Source: Anderseniella sp.
GTDB lineage: Bacteria; Pseudomonadota; Alphaproteobacteria; Rhizobiales; Aestuariivirgaceae
NCBI GenBank assembly: GCA_028289645.1
Contig: JANQOK010000017.1
Coordinates: 248,001-312,000, forward strand
DNA: 64,000 bases
Direction of reading: 5' to 3'
In this document: positions 51,375 to 61,108 of the stretch, piece by piece
How the letters are laid out: each line of letters starts with the position of its first letter
Numbering within the stretch: position 1 is the stretch's first letter
Position numbers and translations under genes: made by a program
The notes under the pieces: model-generated
Told to the model about the DNA's origin: nothing
Database searches by the model: none
The model's input: the letters and a program-made list of their open reading frames with translations, nothing else

Positions 51375-51806
51375 CTACCGGCGCGTCGTCGGCCTGGTAA
51401 CGATATACAGTGCAACGCATATCAAGACTGCGCCTGTCATCCAAAGTGCGATGGCGGGCGCGCTTGTTCCCAGCACCAGCCAGGCGAAACTCGCCGACAT
51501 CATCACAATTGATGTGATTTTTGCCGCCATCGGTATCGATCTGTCACGTTCCCAGTCAACGATATAGGGGCCCAGTATCCGGTGGTTGATCAGCCAGTCA
51601 TGTATGGCCGGAGAAGAGCGAGCAAAACAGGCAAGCGCCAGCAGCAAGAAGGGAGTGGTCGGCATCAGCGGCAGGAACACGCCGATGAATCCAAGGCCGA
51701 CGAATACCACGCCGAGACTCCGAAATATGTGCTGGCGTACCGTCAACCGACCTGACAATATTGGTGACTCCTGCAATGATGACCGCTGATTGGTTATGTT
51801 TTGCAA
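51375..51806 (-). CDS. YbaN/DUF454 family membrane protein
   Basis: A 143-residue inner-membrane protein of the DUF454 (YbaN) family, recognised by the segment GVVFVGLGFIGVFLPLMPTTPFLLLALACFARSS (here in part) and the HDWLINHRILGPYIVDWERDRSIP loop, which is strongly conserved. Three to four hydrophobic segments. No function is established. Its 3' end lies nine bases from the convergent TPR-SPOR gene. Confidence 0.88.
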   Translation of the reverse strand: MQNITNQRSSLQESPILSGRLTVRQHIFRSLGVVFVGLGFIGVFLPLMPTTPFLLLALACFARSSPAIHDWLINHRILGPYIVDWERDRSIPMAAKITSIVMMSASFAWLVLGTSAPAIALWMTGAVLICVALYIVTRPTTRR

Positions 51807-51905
51807 CAGGGTTGTAGCAGTCGCGCTGAGAGCATGCTATGGCAGCGCAATGACAGATTTGTGCATGATTTGCATTTTTGAAGTTCGGGGGTTTTTCCGT
51901 AGTCG

Positions 51906-52658
51906 ATGCTTGGCAGGCTGAGAACATATTTCCTGACCGGCGTTGTCGTCGCAGCGCCTATCGCAATTACAATCTGGCTGGTGTGGTGGTTCGTATCGCT
52001 GTTCGACAGCCTTGTGAAACCGTATATCCCGACGGTCTATAATCCGGATTCCTATCTGCCGTTCACAGTGCCCGGTGTCGGACTGGTGTTTGCCTTAGTC
52101 GGAATCACACTGATCGGAGCGCTGGCCGCCAACCTTGTGGGCAGGACACTGCTGAGCTTCGGAGAACGCACGCTGGACCGGATGCCGGTCATCCGCTCGG
52201 TCTACAAGGCCGTCAAGCAGATATTCGAAACAGCCCTGTCTTCCAACGCCAGCAATTTTTCCTCGGTAGGTTTCATTGGATATCCGCGTGAGGGAGTCAA
52301 TGTGGTCTGCTTTATCGCCCGGGAGCTAGATTCCGGCGAGATCGGTCTTGAGCCTGGCACGACATACTATTCCGCCTTCATGCCTACAACGCCCAACCCG
52401 ACGTCCGGGTTCCTGTTCTTTGTCGAGAAAGACCAGGTCACCATTATGGACCTGACCGTTGAAGAAGCTGCGAAGCTGGTGATTTCAGCGGGTCTTGTCA
52501 CGCCGGAGCAGATGCGTGCGGCCAATGAAACTGCAGCCGAAGACGACGATACACTCTCTATGTTGCTGGCGCACCCGGAGCAGGTGCTGAAGCCGGCAGA
52601 CAAAGCCTCTCCGGCACGCAAGAAGCCGGCAGCAAAGAAGCCTGCAAAGAAGCGTTGA
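51906..52658 (+). CDS. DUF502 family membrane protein
   Basis: A 250-residue protein with two N-terminal membrane helices (YFLTGVVVAAPIAITIWLVW and GLVFALVGITLIGALAANLV) and a conserved soluble part (RMPVIRSVYKAVKQIFET, TTPNPTSGFLFFVEKDQV). DUF502 proteins are widespread but uncharacterised. The tail is unusual, ending in a Lys/Ala/Pro run (KKPAAKKPAKKR) like the CoxG-like protein at 15595. A GTCGATG start context has no strong ribosome-binding site. Confidence 0.85.
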   Translation: MLGRLRTYFLTGVVVAAPIAITIWLVWWFVSLFDSLVKPYIPTVYNPDSYLPFTVPGVGLVFALVGITLIGALAANLVGRTLLSFGERTLDRMPVIRSVYKAVKQIFETALSSNASNFSSVGFIGYPREGVNVVCFIARELDSGEIGLEPGTTYYSAFMPTTPNPTSGFLFFVEKDQVTIMDLTVEEAAKLVISAGLVTPEQMRAANETAAEDDDTLSMLLAHPEQVLKPADKASPARKKPAAKKPAKKR

Positions 52659-52703
52659 TTGGATCGCGCGGCGGCCTGATAGTCGACCGTCCTACGGCTT
52701 TGG

Positions 52704-54830
52704 TCAGCCGGCCGACAGCAGCCGGATGGCGTCGTCTCGCTCAAACAGGTACAAGAGTATGCGCAGCGCATTCGACCTGGGTCCGGTCAGGTTCGAATCC
52801 GTTTCCAGGATCATCTTGGCATCGTCACGGGCTGCCTGCAGCAGTTCGCCGTGCAATGCCAGGTCCGCCAGCCGGAAGCTGGCGACACCAGACTGTCTGG
52901 TGCCGAGGACTTCGCCGGAACCGCGCAGTTTCAGATCCTCTTCCGCAATGACAAAGCCATCTTCCGTTTCACGCATGGTTTTCAGGCGCGCGGCAGCGGT
53001 TTCCCCCAGCACGCCATCATAGATCAGCACGCAACTCGATGCGTCCGATCCCCGCCCGACACGGCCGCGAAGCTGATGCAACTGGGCCAGTCCGAAGCGC
53101 TCAGCGTTCTCTATGATCATGATCGAAGCCTCCGGCACATCGACACCGACTTCGATCACCGTAGTCGACACAAGAATGGATAATTCTCCGTCCTTGAATC
53201 GTGTCATCACGGCGTCTTTTTCAATCCCCTTCATGCGGCCGTGCACCAGGCCGACGCGGTTGCCGAACCGGGATTGCAGGCTGGCGAACCGTGCTTCGGC
53301 GGCGGTCTTGTCGATCAGGTCACTTTCCTCAACCAGGGGGCACACCCAATATGCGCGCTTGCCTTGTGAGATTGCGCGGTCCAGCCCATCGACCACCTGG
53401 TTGAGCTTGTCCAGCGGCATCACACGGGTGTCGATCGGTTGGCGTCCGGCCGGTTTGCCGGTCAGCCGGGTAATGTCCATGTCGCCATATGCTGTCAGCG
53501 CCAGGGTTCTTGGAATAGGGGTTGCAGTCATCACCAGCAAGTCGCTTGGACGTTTCGACTTCGATTGCAGCGCAAGGCGCTGATGCACGCCGAACCGGTG
53601 TTGCTCGTCAATAATGACAAGACCGAGATCTGAAAAATCGACGCCTTCCTGAAACAGGGCGTGTGTTCCGATCAGGATGTCTACGTCTCCGACTGCAAGA
53701 CCGTCGAGAACCTGCTTACGTACCGCCCCTTTTTCACGGCCGGTCAGCACCGCTGCCCGCAGGCCCGCGGCACGGGCCAGCGGCTCAATGCCGGCAATGT
53801 GCTGCCTGGCCAGAATGTCGGTGGGCACCATCAGCGCCGACTGAGCGCCGGCTTCAGCGGCAGTCGCCATGGCGAGAAGGCCGACAATCGTCTTGCCTGC
53901 GCCAACGTCACCCTGCAGCAAGCGCAGCATGCGATCCGGCGCGGCCATATCGGCAAGGATTTCAGAGACGGCAAACTCCTGGCTGACGGTGAGTGAGAAC
54001 GGCAACGCATCAACAATTCTCTGGCGCGCCTTGCCATCGCCCTTGAGCGGCCTGCCGGATGCCCGTTTCATGTGCCGGCGCACCAGCGACAAAGCCAACT
54101 GGTTGGCCAGCAGTTCGTCATAGGCAAGGCGCTGCCGGTTCGGGCTGTCAGCCTCCAAGCCGGTTGTGTCCTGCGGATTGTGCAGACTTTCAAGCGCATC
54201 CTGGAACGCTGGCAGTCTGCGCGCCGCCATCCAGGCCGCGTCCTGCCATTCGGACAGTTCCGGCACGTCGCCGAGTATCTGGCGAATCGCCTTGCCCAGA
54301 ACCTTGCCCGATACGCCGGCGCTCAGCGGGTAGACAGGTTCCAGCAGCGGCATGTCGGCAAATTGCGCGGCAGTCAGGATATGGTCGGGGTGAACGATCT
54401 GCGGTGTGCCGCCATACCATTCGATCTTGCCGGAGATAAACCGGGTCTCGCCTTCCGGCAGGGTTCGCTCCAGGTACGGGCCATGGGAGTGGAAAAACAC
54501 CAGCGGCAGCGAACCGGTCTCATCGAAAACCTCGACACGGTAAGGTACGCGTTTGTTATGCCTCGGTGGGGGCTTGTGCCGTCCCACCTGCGCCTCGATG
54601 GTGATAATCCCGCTCTGGGGCAGGTTGGCGATGGTCGGGCGGTTGCGCCGGTCAATGACACCGACCGGCAGATGGAACAGAAGATCGACCAGCCGGGCCG
54701 GCAAATCGGTCGTAGCGGCTTCACCGCTCTGCGGGCGGACCAGCGCGGCCAGGGTTTTCTCGACCTTGGCGCCGATGCCTTTCAGCGTGCTGGCTGAGGC
54801 AAAGTACCTGTTCAGGATTTCCGGTCTCAT
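52704..54830 (-). CDS. recG: ATP-dependent DNA helicase RecG
   Basis: Remodels stalled replication forks and Holliday junctions. An N-terminal wedge/OB domain is followed by the superfamily 2 motor: Walker A LQGDVGAGKT, the DEQH box in IIDEQHRFGVHQR, TATPIPRT, and the C-terminal motif VI region LRGRVGRG. Length 708 is normal. It is divergent from sdhE and mfd, a conserved arrangement in alphaproteobacteria. Confidence 0.97.
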   Translation of the reverse strand: MRPEILNRYFASASTLKGIGAKVEKTLAALVRPQSGEAATTDLPARLVDLLFHLPVGVIDRRNRPTIANLPQSGIITIEAQVGRHKPPPRHNKRVPYRVEVFDETGSLPLVFFHSHGPYLERTLPEGETRFISGKIEWYGGTPQIVHPDHILTAAQFADMPLLEPVYPLSAGVSGKVLGKAIRQILGDVPELSEWQDAAWMAARRLPAFQDALESLHNPQDTTGLEADSPNRQRLAYDELLANQLALSLVRRHMKRASGRPLKGDGKARQRIVDALPFSLTVSQEFAVSEILADMAAPDRMLRLLQGDVGAGKTIVGLLAMATAAEAGAQSALMVPTDILARQHIAGIEPLARAAGLRAAVLTGREKGAVRKQVLDGLAVGDVDILIGTHALFQEGVDFSDLGLVIIDEQHRFGVHQRLALQSKSKRPSDLLVMTATPIPRTLALTAYGDMDITRLTGKPAGRQPIDTRVMPLDKLNQVVDGLDRAISQGKRAYWVCPLVEESDLIDKTAAEARFASLQSRFGNRVGLVHGRMKGIEKDAVMTRFKDGELSILVSTTVIEVGVDVPEASIMIIENAERFGLAQLHQLRGRVGRGSDASSCVLIYDGVLGETAAARLKTMRETEDGFVIAEEDLKLRGSGEVLGTRQSGVASFRLADLALHGELLQAARDDAKMILETDSNLTGPRSNALRILLYLFERDDAIRLLSAG

Positions 54831-54959
54831 GTGTTCGGTTTTTCAGTTGAATTGTCAGGACAGTCGTGTTGTCCGGTTGCGTTTCATGAGCGGTTCTTTC
54901 ATAAACCGGCGGGCACTACATTTCCAACCTCAACACATCCTCTGCACAGGACACAAGCT

Positions 54960-55244
54960 GTGACTGTAACTGATGAAAACCGGCGCAAGCGTATCGTCTG
55001 GCGGGCCTGCCATCGCGGCATCAAGGAGATGGACATTGTTGTGGGCACGTTTGTGAAAAACAGGATTGCGCTGTCGGATGAAGTTGAACTGCTGGAGCTT
55101 GAGCGCATTCTTGACATTCCCGATCAGGACCTGCTGGCCTGGCTGACCGGCACGCAACCGGTGCCTGACGATCAGCGGTCGCCCCTGCTGCAGGAGATGC
55201 TGTCGGCCCGATTTGATGAAACGTTTTTCGGAAACCCGGAATGA
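54960..55244 (+). CDS. sdhE: FAD assembly factor SdhE
   Basis: A 94-residue protein that promotes covalent flavinylation of succinate dehydrogenase and fumarate reductase flavoprotein subunits. The RGxxE motif is present as ACHRGIKEMD, within a five-helix bundle. GTG at 54960 is used because AGGA lies eight bases upstream and the longer open frame before it lacks conservation. The mfd start overlaps its stop by four bases. Confidence 0.92.
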   Translation: MTVTDENRRKRIVWRACHRGIKEMDIVVGTFVKNRIALSDEVELLELERILDIPDQDLLAWLTGTQPVPDDQRSPLLQEMLSARFDETFFGNPE

Positions 55245-58200
55245 AACCTGTCGAGCTTAAGAGCGCCATGGCATCACCCGGCAAGGTGGTTATCTCCGGC
55301 GCGCCGGAAGGTATCGACGGCAAGGTCGCAGGTGACATTGCCAGGTTGGCCGAAGACCGTCTCGTGGTGCATGTGGCGCGTGATGACCAGCGCGCGGCCA
55401 TGATCGGTGAAGCAATTTCGTTTTTCGCACCGGATGTGAACATCATCCAGTTCCCGGCCTGGGATTGTCTGCCCTATGACCGGGTATCACCGGTGGCGGA
55501 CATTCTGGCCCGGCGCATGAGCGCGCTGAGCAAACTTGCGGCGGGCAGGATCGACAAACCAGCGGTTCTGCTGACCACCGCGAACGCGATCGTTCAAAAG
55601 GTGCCGCCGCGCAATGTCATCAGGTCAGCCAGTTTTGAGGCCTTGCCTGGCAACCGGGTGGATACCAGGCTGCTGCAGGAATACCTGGCAGTCAACGGGT
55701 TCTCACGCACCGGCACGGTTGTCGATCCGGGTGATTTCGCGATCAGGGGTGGGATCATCGACATATATCCGCCCGGCAGCGAGGAGCCGGTCAGGCTGGA
55801 TTTTTTCGGCGACACGCTGGAGTCGATCCGCAGTTTCGATGCCCAGTCGCAGCGCACCACCGGCCAGTTGCATGGCTTGAAACTGGATGCGGCGAGCGAG
55901 GTTCTGCTGAACGCCGATACCATCGCGCAGTTTCGCACGGCGTACACCGCCCAGTTTTCCGGCTCTGGCATGAACGATGCCGTCTATGAGGCGGTTTCCG
56001 CAGGCCGGCGCTATCAGGGTGTCGAACACTGGCTGGCGCTGTTTTATGACCAGTTGGAGACCGTGCTGGACTATGCAGGTGACTGTGTCATCAGCATGGA
56101 CCACCTGGCGGATGAATCGATCGAAGCCCGCAACGCGCAGATTGATGAGTACTACGAGGCCCGCATAGAGGCGCTCAACAAGGATACGTTCGGTGCGCCG
56201 GTCTACAAACCATTGCCACCGGACAAGATGTTCCTCATCGGGGACGCATGGTCCGACCTTGCCGCACAATACCCGGTGATAGCGCTGACGCCGTTTGAAG
56301 CGCCGGAAGCTTCAAGCCTGCGGGTAATCTCGGCGCAAGGCCGGCAGGGCCGCAGTTTTGCCGCTGAAAGGGCAGAGGCAGGCCGCAATGTCTATGACGC
56401 GGTGGTTGACCACGTGCGGGCGCAGCAGAAGTCCGGCAAACGGGTGTTGCTGGCGGCCTGGACCGAAGGTTCGCGCGACCGCTTGCTGGGCATTCTCAAG
56501 GACCATGATCTGGGCCTGGTGGTGGCGGCAAACGATGGCCCGGAAGCGCTCAAGCGGTCCAGGGACATGGTTTCCGTCGTGGTGCTCGGACTCGAAACAG
56601 GCTTTGAAACCGATGACCTGGCGGTGATCGCAGAGCAGGACATTCTCGGCGACCGGCTGGTGCGCCGTGCCAAGCGCCAGCGCAAGGCCAGCGACTTCAT
56701 TTCCGAACTGGCATCGCTGAACTCCGGGGACCTCGTGGTCCATGTCGACCATGGCATTGGCCGCTTCGAAGGGCTGAAGGTTATCGATGTGCAGGGCGCA
56801 CCGCATGACTGCCTGTTTCTGCAGTATCACGGCGGCGACCGGTTGTTCCTGCCGGTGGAAAACATCGAGCTGCTGTCGCGCTATGGCTCGGATGAGGCCG
56901 GTGTCAATCTCGACAAGCTCGGGGGCGTGGCCTGGCAGGCCCGCAAAGCGCGGCTCAAGGAACGGGTGCGGGAAATCGCCAGCCAGTTGATCAAGACCGC
57001 GGCGCAGCGTGAACTGCGCAACGGTGAAATCCTGAGCCTGCCGGACGGTATCTATGATGAGTTTGCATCGCGGTTCCCTTACGAAGAAACCGAGGACCAG
57101 CTGACTGCCATAGATGCGGTTGTTACGGACCTGTCACGTGGCCGGCCGATGGACCGGCTGATTTGCGGTGACGTTGGATTTGGCAAAACCGAGGTGGCAC
57201 TGCGCTCAGCCTTTATCGCGGTCATGGCCGGCAAGCAGGTGGCCGTGGTCGTGCCGACAACTCTTTTGGCGCGCCAGCACTACGCAACCTTCGTGGAACG
57301 CTTCAAGGGGCTGCCGGTCAGGATCGCCCAGGCGTCGAGGCTGGTCAGCCGCAAGGATGTCAACGAAGCCAAGAAGGGGATTGCCGACGGCACCGTCGAT
57401 ATCATGATCGGCACCCACGCACTGTTGGCAGAAGACGTCAAGTTCCGGGAGCTCGGCCTGCTGATTATCGACGAAGAGCAGCACTTCGGTGTCAAGCACA
57501 AGGAAAAGCTGAAGGAGATGCGCGCCGACGTGCATGTGCTGACACTGACCGCCACGCCGATTCCGCGTACGCTGCAACTTGCCCTGTCCGGTGTGCGGGA
57601 ACTTTCGCTGATTACCACTCCGCCGTTGGACCGTCTGGCAGTGCGCACCTACATTTCGCCGTTCGATCCAGTCATCATCCGCGAGACCCTGTTGCGTGAA
57701 CTGTATCGCGGCGGGCAGAGCTTTTACGTGGTGCCGCGCATATCCGATCTGTCGGTGGTCGCCGATTTCCTCAGGGCGCAGGTGCCGGAGGTCAAGTTCG
57801 CCGTTGCCAACGGCCGCATGGCGCCGACCGAACTGGATGACATCATGACCGGGTTCTATGACCGGCAGTACGACGTGCTGCTGGCCACGACCATCATTGA
57901 ATCAGGTCTCGACATACCAACCGCAAACACCCTGATTGTGCACCGGGCGGACATGTTCGGCCTGGCACAGCTGTACCAGATCAGGGGCAGGGTGGGGCGT
58001 TCCAAGCAACGCGCCTATGCGCTGTTCACCGTGCCGGCGAACAAGACCCTGACGGCGCCGGCGGAAAAGCGCCTCAAGGTGTTGCAGTCGCTCGATTCAC
58101 TCGGTGCCGGCTTCACACTGGCCAGTCACGATCTTGACATTCGCGGCGGCGGCAATCTCCTGGGTGAAGAACAGTCCGGCCACATCAAGGAAGTCGGGTT

Positions 58201-58735
58201 TGAGCTGTACCAGCACATGCTGGAAGAGGCGGTGGCGTCCCTGCGCTCCGGCGAACTTGACATCGAGGCGGACGGGCAGTGGTCTCCGCAGATCAATGTG
58301 GGGACTTCGGTACTGCTGCCGGAGAGTTTCATTCCCGACCTGCAGGTCCGCCTTGGTGTCTACCGGCGGTTGGCCGATTTGCCGACACAGGAGGACCTGG
58401 ACGGGTTTGCGGCAGAGTTGCAGGACAGGTTTGGCCGACTGCCGGAAGAGGTCGAACACCTTATCGATATCGTGTCGGTCAAACTGCTGTGCCGCACGGC
58501 CAATGTCTCAAACATCGATGCCGGGCCGAAGGGCGCCGTGTTCACTTTCAGGGACGGCAAGTTTCCCAACCCGGATGCGCTGGTCCAGTGGATCAACGAT
58601 CAGGGCAGCCGTGCCAAGATACGGCCGGACATGAAGCTGGTGATCATCAGAACCTGGGAGACCCCGGCAGACAGGCTGGCCGGTACCCGTCAGCTAATGC
58701 AGACCCTGGTGAAACTGGCGCAGCCTGAGAGTTAG
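55241..58735 (+). CDS. mfd: transcription-repair coupling factor
   Basis: Recognises RNA polymerase stalled at DNA lesions, pushes it off and recruits UvrA. The order of domains is complete: UvrB-homology region (residues ~1-300), RNA polymerase interaction domain (SGDLVVHVDHGIGRFEGL, near 485), and the RecG-like translocase with Walker A ICGDVGFGKT, DEEQHFG box, TATPIPRTL and QIRGRVGR, then the TRCF C-terminal domain. Length 1164 is typical. Overlap with sdhE shows coupling. Confidence 0.97.
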   Translation: MKPVELKSAMASPGKVVISGAPEGIDGKVAGDIARLAEDRLVVHVARDDQRAAMIGEAISFFAPDVNIIQFPAWDCLPYDRVSPVADILARRMSALSKLAAGRIDKPAVLLTTANAIVQKVPPRNVIRSASFEALPGNRVDTRLLQEYLAVNGFSRTGTVVDPGDFAIRGGIIDIYPPGSEEPVRLDFFGDTLESIRSFDAQSQRTTGQLHGLKLDAASEVLLNADTIAQFRTAYTAQFSGSGMNDAVYEAVSAGRRYQGVEHWLALFYDQLETVLDYAGDCVISMDHLADESIEARNAQIDEYYEARIEALNKDTFGAPVYKPLPPDKMFLIGDAWSDLAAQYPVIALTPFEAPEASSLRVISAQGRQGRSFAAERAEAGRNVYDAVVDHVRAQQKSGKRVLLAAWTEGSRDRLLGILKDHDLGLVVAANDGPEALKRSRDMVSVVVLGLETGFETDDLAVIAEQDILGDRLVRRAKRQRKASDFISELASLNSGDLVVHVDHGIGRFEGLKVIDVQGAPHDCLFLQYHGGDRLFLPVENIELLSRYGSDEAGVNLDKLGGVAWQARKARLKERVREIASQLIKTAAQRELRNGEILSLPDGIYDEFASRFPYEETEDQLTAIDAVVTDLSRGRPMDRLICGDVGFGKTEVALRSAFIAVMAGKQVAVVVPTTLLARQHYATFVERFKGLPVRIAQASRLVSRKDVNEAKKGIADGTVDIMIGTHALLAEDVKFRELGLLIIDEEQHFGVKHKEKLKEMRADVHVLTLTATPIPRTLQLALSGVRELSLITTPPLDRLAVRTYISPFDPVIIRETLLRELYRGGQSFYVVPRISDLSVVADFLRAQVPEVKFAVANGRMAPTELDDIMTGFYDRQYDVLLATTIIESGLDIPTANTLIVHRADMFGLAQLYQIRGRVGRSKQRAYALFTVPANKTLTAPAEKRLKVLQSLDSLGAGFTLASHDLDIRGGGNLLGEEQSGHIKEVGFELYQHMLEEAVASLRSGELDIEADGQWSPQINVGTSVLLPESFIPDLQVRLGVYRRLADLPTQEDLDGFAAELQDRFGRLPEEVEHLIDIVSVKLLCRTANVSNIDAGPKGAVFTFRDGKFPNPDALVQWINDQGSRAKIRPDMKLVIIRTWETPADRLAGTRQLMQTLVKLAQPES

Positions 58736-58770
58736 TTTCTAGGGTAGGGCGGCTCAAACCCAACGTACAC

Positions 58771-58857
58771 CGTCATTCCAGCGAAGGCTGGAATCCATCT
58801 CTGCTGGAGAGCCTGACGTCAATGTCGTAGTGGATCCCAACTTTCGTTGGGATGACA
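58771..58857. repeat. REP-like composite palindromic repeat
   Basis: Two perfect eight-base hairpins, ATTCCAGC-GAAG-GCTGGAAT (58775-58794) and ATCCCAAC-TTTC-GTTGGGAT (58834-58853), lie in an outer imperfect inverted repeat GTCATTCC ... GGGATGAC. This layout is typical of dispersed REP/BIME elements of alphaproteobacteria. It sits in the convergent gap between mfd and the dsbA-like gene, where it may also end transcripts. Confidence 0.75.
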
Positions 58858-58890
58858 GTAATGTTGGAACTGCACCGCAGATCAGATACC

Positions 58891-59565
58891 CTATGCATTA
58901 CCCGCAGGTGCTGCACGCTCCTTGGCCACTTCGGCAATAGCCTGCGCGATAGCTTCGGGTTCACGTGCGCCCATGACGGCATATCTGCTGCCGATAATGA
59001 AGGCCGGCACGCCGGTCACGCCCATCTGCTGGGCCTGGGATATTTCTGCCTTGGTCTCTTCCAGGTCGGCCTCACTTTCAAGCAGTCGTTCGACCACGGC
59101 CCGCTCAAGGCCGGCCTCAACGGCTGCGTCTGCCAGCACCTTCTTGTCGGTCAGGTTGGCGCCTTCGACGAAATACAGCTGGAACAGCCGCTCAACTGCT
59201 GCGTCCTGCACACCTTCGGCCATGGCCCAGCGAATGATGCGGTGGGCATTCAGCGTGTTTGGCGAGATGGTTATCTTGTCGAATTCGAACGGTATTTCCT
59301 CGTCCTTGCCGGCGGCGCGAACCGGCCCGTAAACCTGTGCCGCCTGTTCGTCAGAACCGAACTTGTTGCGCAGGTATTCTTTCCGGTCCATGCCGGTTTC
59401 CGGAATCGTGTGGTCCAGCTGGAACGGGCGCCAGCGGATATCCACGGGCACGTGGGGAACCATGGCAAGCGCCTTCTCGAGACGGCGCTTGCCGATATAG
59501 CACCACGGACACATGACATCTGAAATCACGTCGATTTCGATTACGTCGGCGGGTTCAGTCGTCAT
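58891..59565 (-). CDS. DsbA family oxidoreductase (FrnE-like)
   Basis: A 224-residue thioredoxin-fold protein without a signal peptide, so cytoplasmic. The redox motif is CPWC in ISDVMCPWCYIGKRRLEKAL, and the cis-proline region is GVTGVPAFIIGSRYAVMGA. FrnE-type DsbA proteins act as cytosolic isomerases or thiol-dependent enzymes in oxidative stress. ATG at 59565 has AAGGA seven bases upstream, inside the preceding ligase gene, whose stop it overlaps by 11 bases; both are likely in one transcript. Confidence 0.9.
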   Translation of the reverse strand: MTTEPADVIEIDVISDVMCPWCYIGKRRLEKALAMVPHVPVDIRWRPFQLDHTIPETGMDRKEYLRNKFGSDEQAAQVYGPVRAAGKDEEIPFEFDKITISPNTLNAHRIIRWAMAEGVQDAAVERLFQLYFVEGANLTDKKVLADAAVEAGLERAVVERLLESEADLEETKAEISQAQQMGVTGVPAFIIGSRYAVMGAREPEAIAQAIAEVAKERAAPAGNA

Positions 59566-61108
59566 TGGCGTGATCCTTGGTTTGCTTGAGCAAGGTTGCG
59601 AGGTTCTTCCTGATGATCTTGCCATTGCCGGATTGCGGCAAAGCCTCGACGAAGAACACCTGCTTTGGAACCTTGTAGCGCGCCAGTGAGTGGGATGCAA
59701 AATCGATCACGTCTGCCGCTTTCAAGGTTTCGTGTTCATGCATCACCACGAACGCCGTGACCAGCTTCATGCCGGGGTTCAGTTCCACCTCTGTAACGCC
59801 CACCTGCTGGATGGCGGGGTGGCGCATGATGGCGATTTCCACTTCCAGCGGTGAAATGCGGTAACCGAACGATGTCATCACATCATCATTGCGGCCTTCA
59901 TACCAGATGTAGCCGTCGTCGTCGAAATGCCCCAGGTCTCCGCCGACGAACCAGTCACCGCGATACACCATGTGATCGTCGTCCGGACGGTTCCAGTAGC
60001 GCAGCATCATGCCCGGGTCGGAACGGTGAACGGCTATCAGACCGGTTTCGCCGGCCCGCAATGGCTCGTCGTCACCGGACACCGGCAGAATTGAGACGCT
60101 GCGGCCCGGCTGCGGCTTTCCGGGGCTGCCAGGCTTTGTCGGGACGCTTGGCGAGCTGGAAATATAGGTGGAGATTTCGCTCATGCCCAACGCCTCGTAG
60201 AGCTCGATGCCGGTTGTCTCCAGCCATTCTTTCTGCAGGCCCGGGAATATAGCCTCTCCCGCCGTCAGGCCGTGGCGCAAATCGCCGATTGTGTCAGGCG
60301 ACAGACCGCCGTCGCTGAGCATCTGCCGATAAAGCGCCGGGACCGACGCCATGATTGTGGGATTGAGGTCGGCAATCAGTTTGAGCCAGATCGACCGGTC
60401 GCGCGGGCCAGTGTAAACAATGGAAGCGGCACCGTTGGCCCAAGGGTCAAAAAGGCCGGTGCCCAATGTGTAGGTCCAGTTGAAGGCGCCGGTGTGCAGA
60501 ACGGTGTCTTCCGGTGACAGGCCATACCAGCCCTGATACATGGGGCGTCGACCCCAGACCGCACGCTGGGCGTGCAGGACGCCTTTGGGCCTGCCGGACG
60601 TGCCTGAAGTGTACACCATATAGGCAGGCGTGCTGGCGGTGGTATCGGCGTACTGGCCACGTTGGCCTGACTTGAACGCAGCAATGTCAGCCGGCGTAAT
60701 CAGCCGGCACGGGTCGGGCAGGGGTGGCAGGTCGAGTTCGCCGTCGTGGATAACCGCTGCTGCCTGGCTGTCTGACAGTATGAGGGAGATTTCGTCGGCC
60801 GACAGCATCGACGATGCAGGTATCGGGACCAGTTCGGCTGCGTTTGCTGCGAAGAACACTGCCGCATAATCGAAACTGTTGCCCATGCGGATCAGGATGC
60901 GGGAACCGGGGTCAAATCCAAGCAGCCGGAACGCGGACGCCAGCCGCAGGACGATATCCTCGATCTCGGCGAAACTCAGCGTCTGATAGGCGGAGCCGTC
61001 GGCAATGGTGAGGGCTGTCTTGTCGGGCCGTTCCCTGGCGCTTTGCGCAAGGCAGTAGCGTGCAAGATTGAACCTCGCCGGTGGCAGTTCGCCGCTAAAT
61101 CCGGTCAT
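59555..61108 (-). CDS. acyl-CoA synthetase (AMP-forming), benzoate-CoA ligase-like
   Basis: A 517-residue adenylate-forming ligase. Motif A3 is VYTSGTSGRPKGVLH, A5 is EALGMSEISTY, A7/A8 are GDLGHFDDDGYIWYEGRNDD, and A10 is LPQSGNGKIIRKNL with the catalytic lysine. The N-terminus and short length recall the benzoate/4-hydroxybenzoate-CoA ligase branch, but substrate cannot be fixed. Its start overlaps the stop of the upstream solute-receptor gene by four bases, suggesting that the receptor delivers its substrate. Confidence 0.9.
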   Translation of the reverse strand: MTGFSGELPPARFNLARYCLAQSARERPDKTALTIADGSAYQTLSFAEIEDIVLRLASAFRLLGFDPGSRILIRMGNSFDYAAVFFAANAAELVPIPASSMLSADEISLILSDSQAAAVIHDGELDLPPLPDPCRLITPADIAAFKSGQRGQYADTTASTPAYMVYTSGTSGRPKGVLHAQRAVWGRRPMYQGWYGLSPEDTVLHTGAFNWTYTLGTGLFDPWANGAASIVYTGPRDRSIWLKLIADLNPTIMASVPALYRQMLSDGGLSPDTIGDLRHGLTAGEAIFPGLQKEWLETTGIELYEALGMSEISTYISSSPSVPTKPGSPGKPQPGRSVSILPVSGDDEPLRAGETGLIAVHRSDPGMMLRYWNRPDDDHMVYRGDWFVGGDLGHFDDDGYIWYEGRNDDVMTSFGYRISPLEVEIAIMRHPAIQQVGVTEVELNPGMKLVTAFVVMHEHETLKAADVIDFASHSLARYKVPKQVFFVEALPQSGNGKIIRKNLATLLKQTKDHANDD

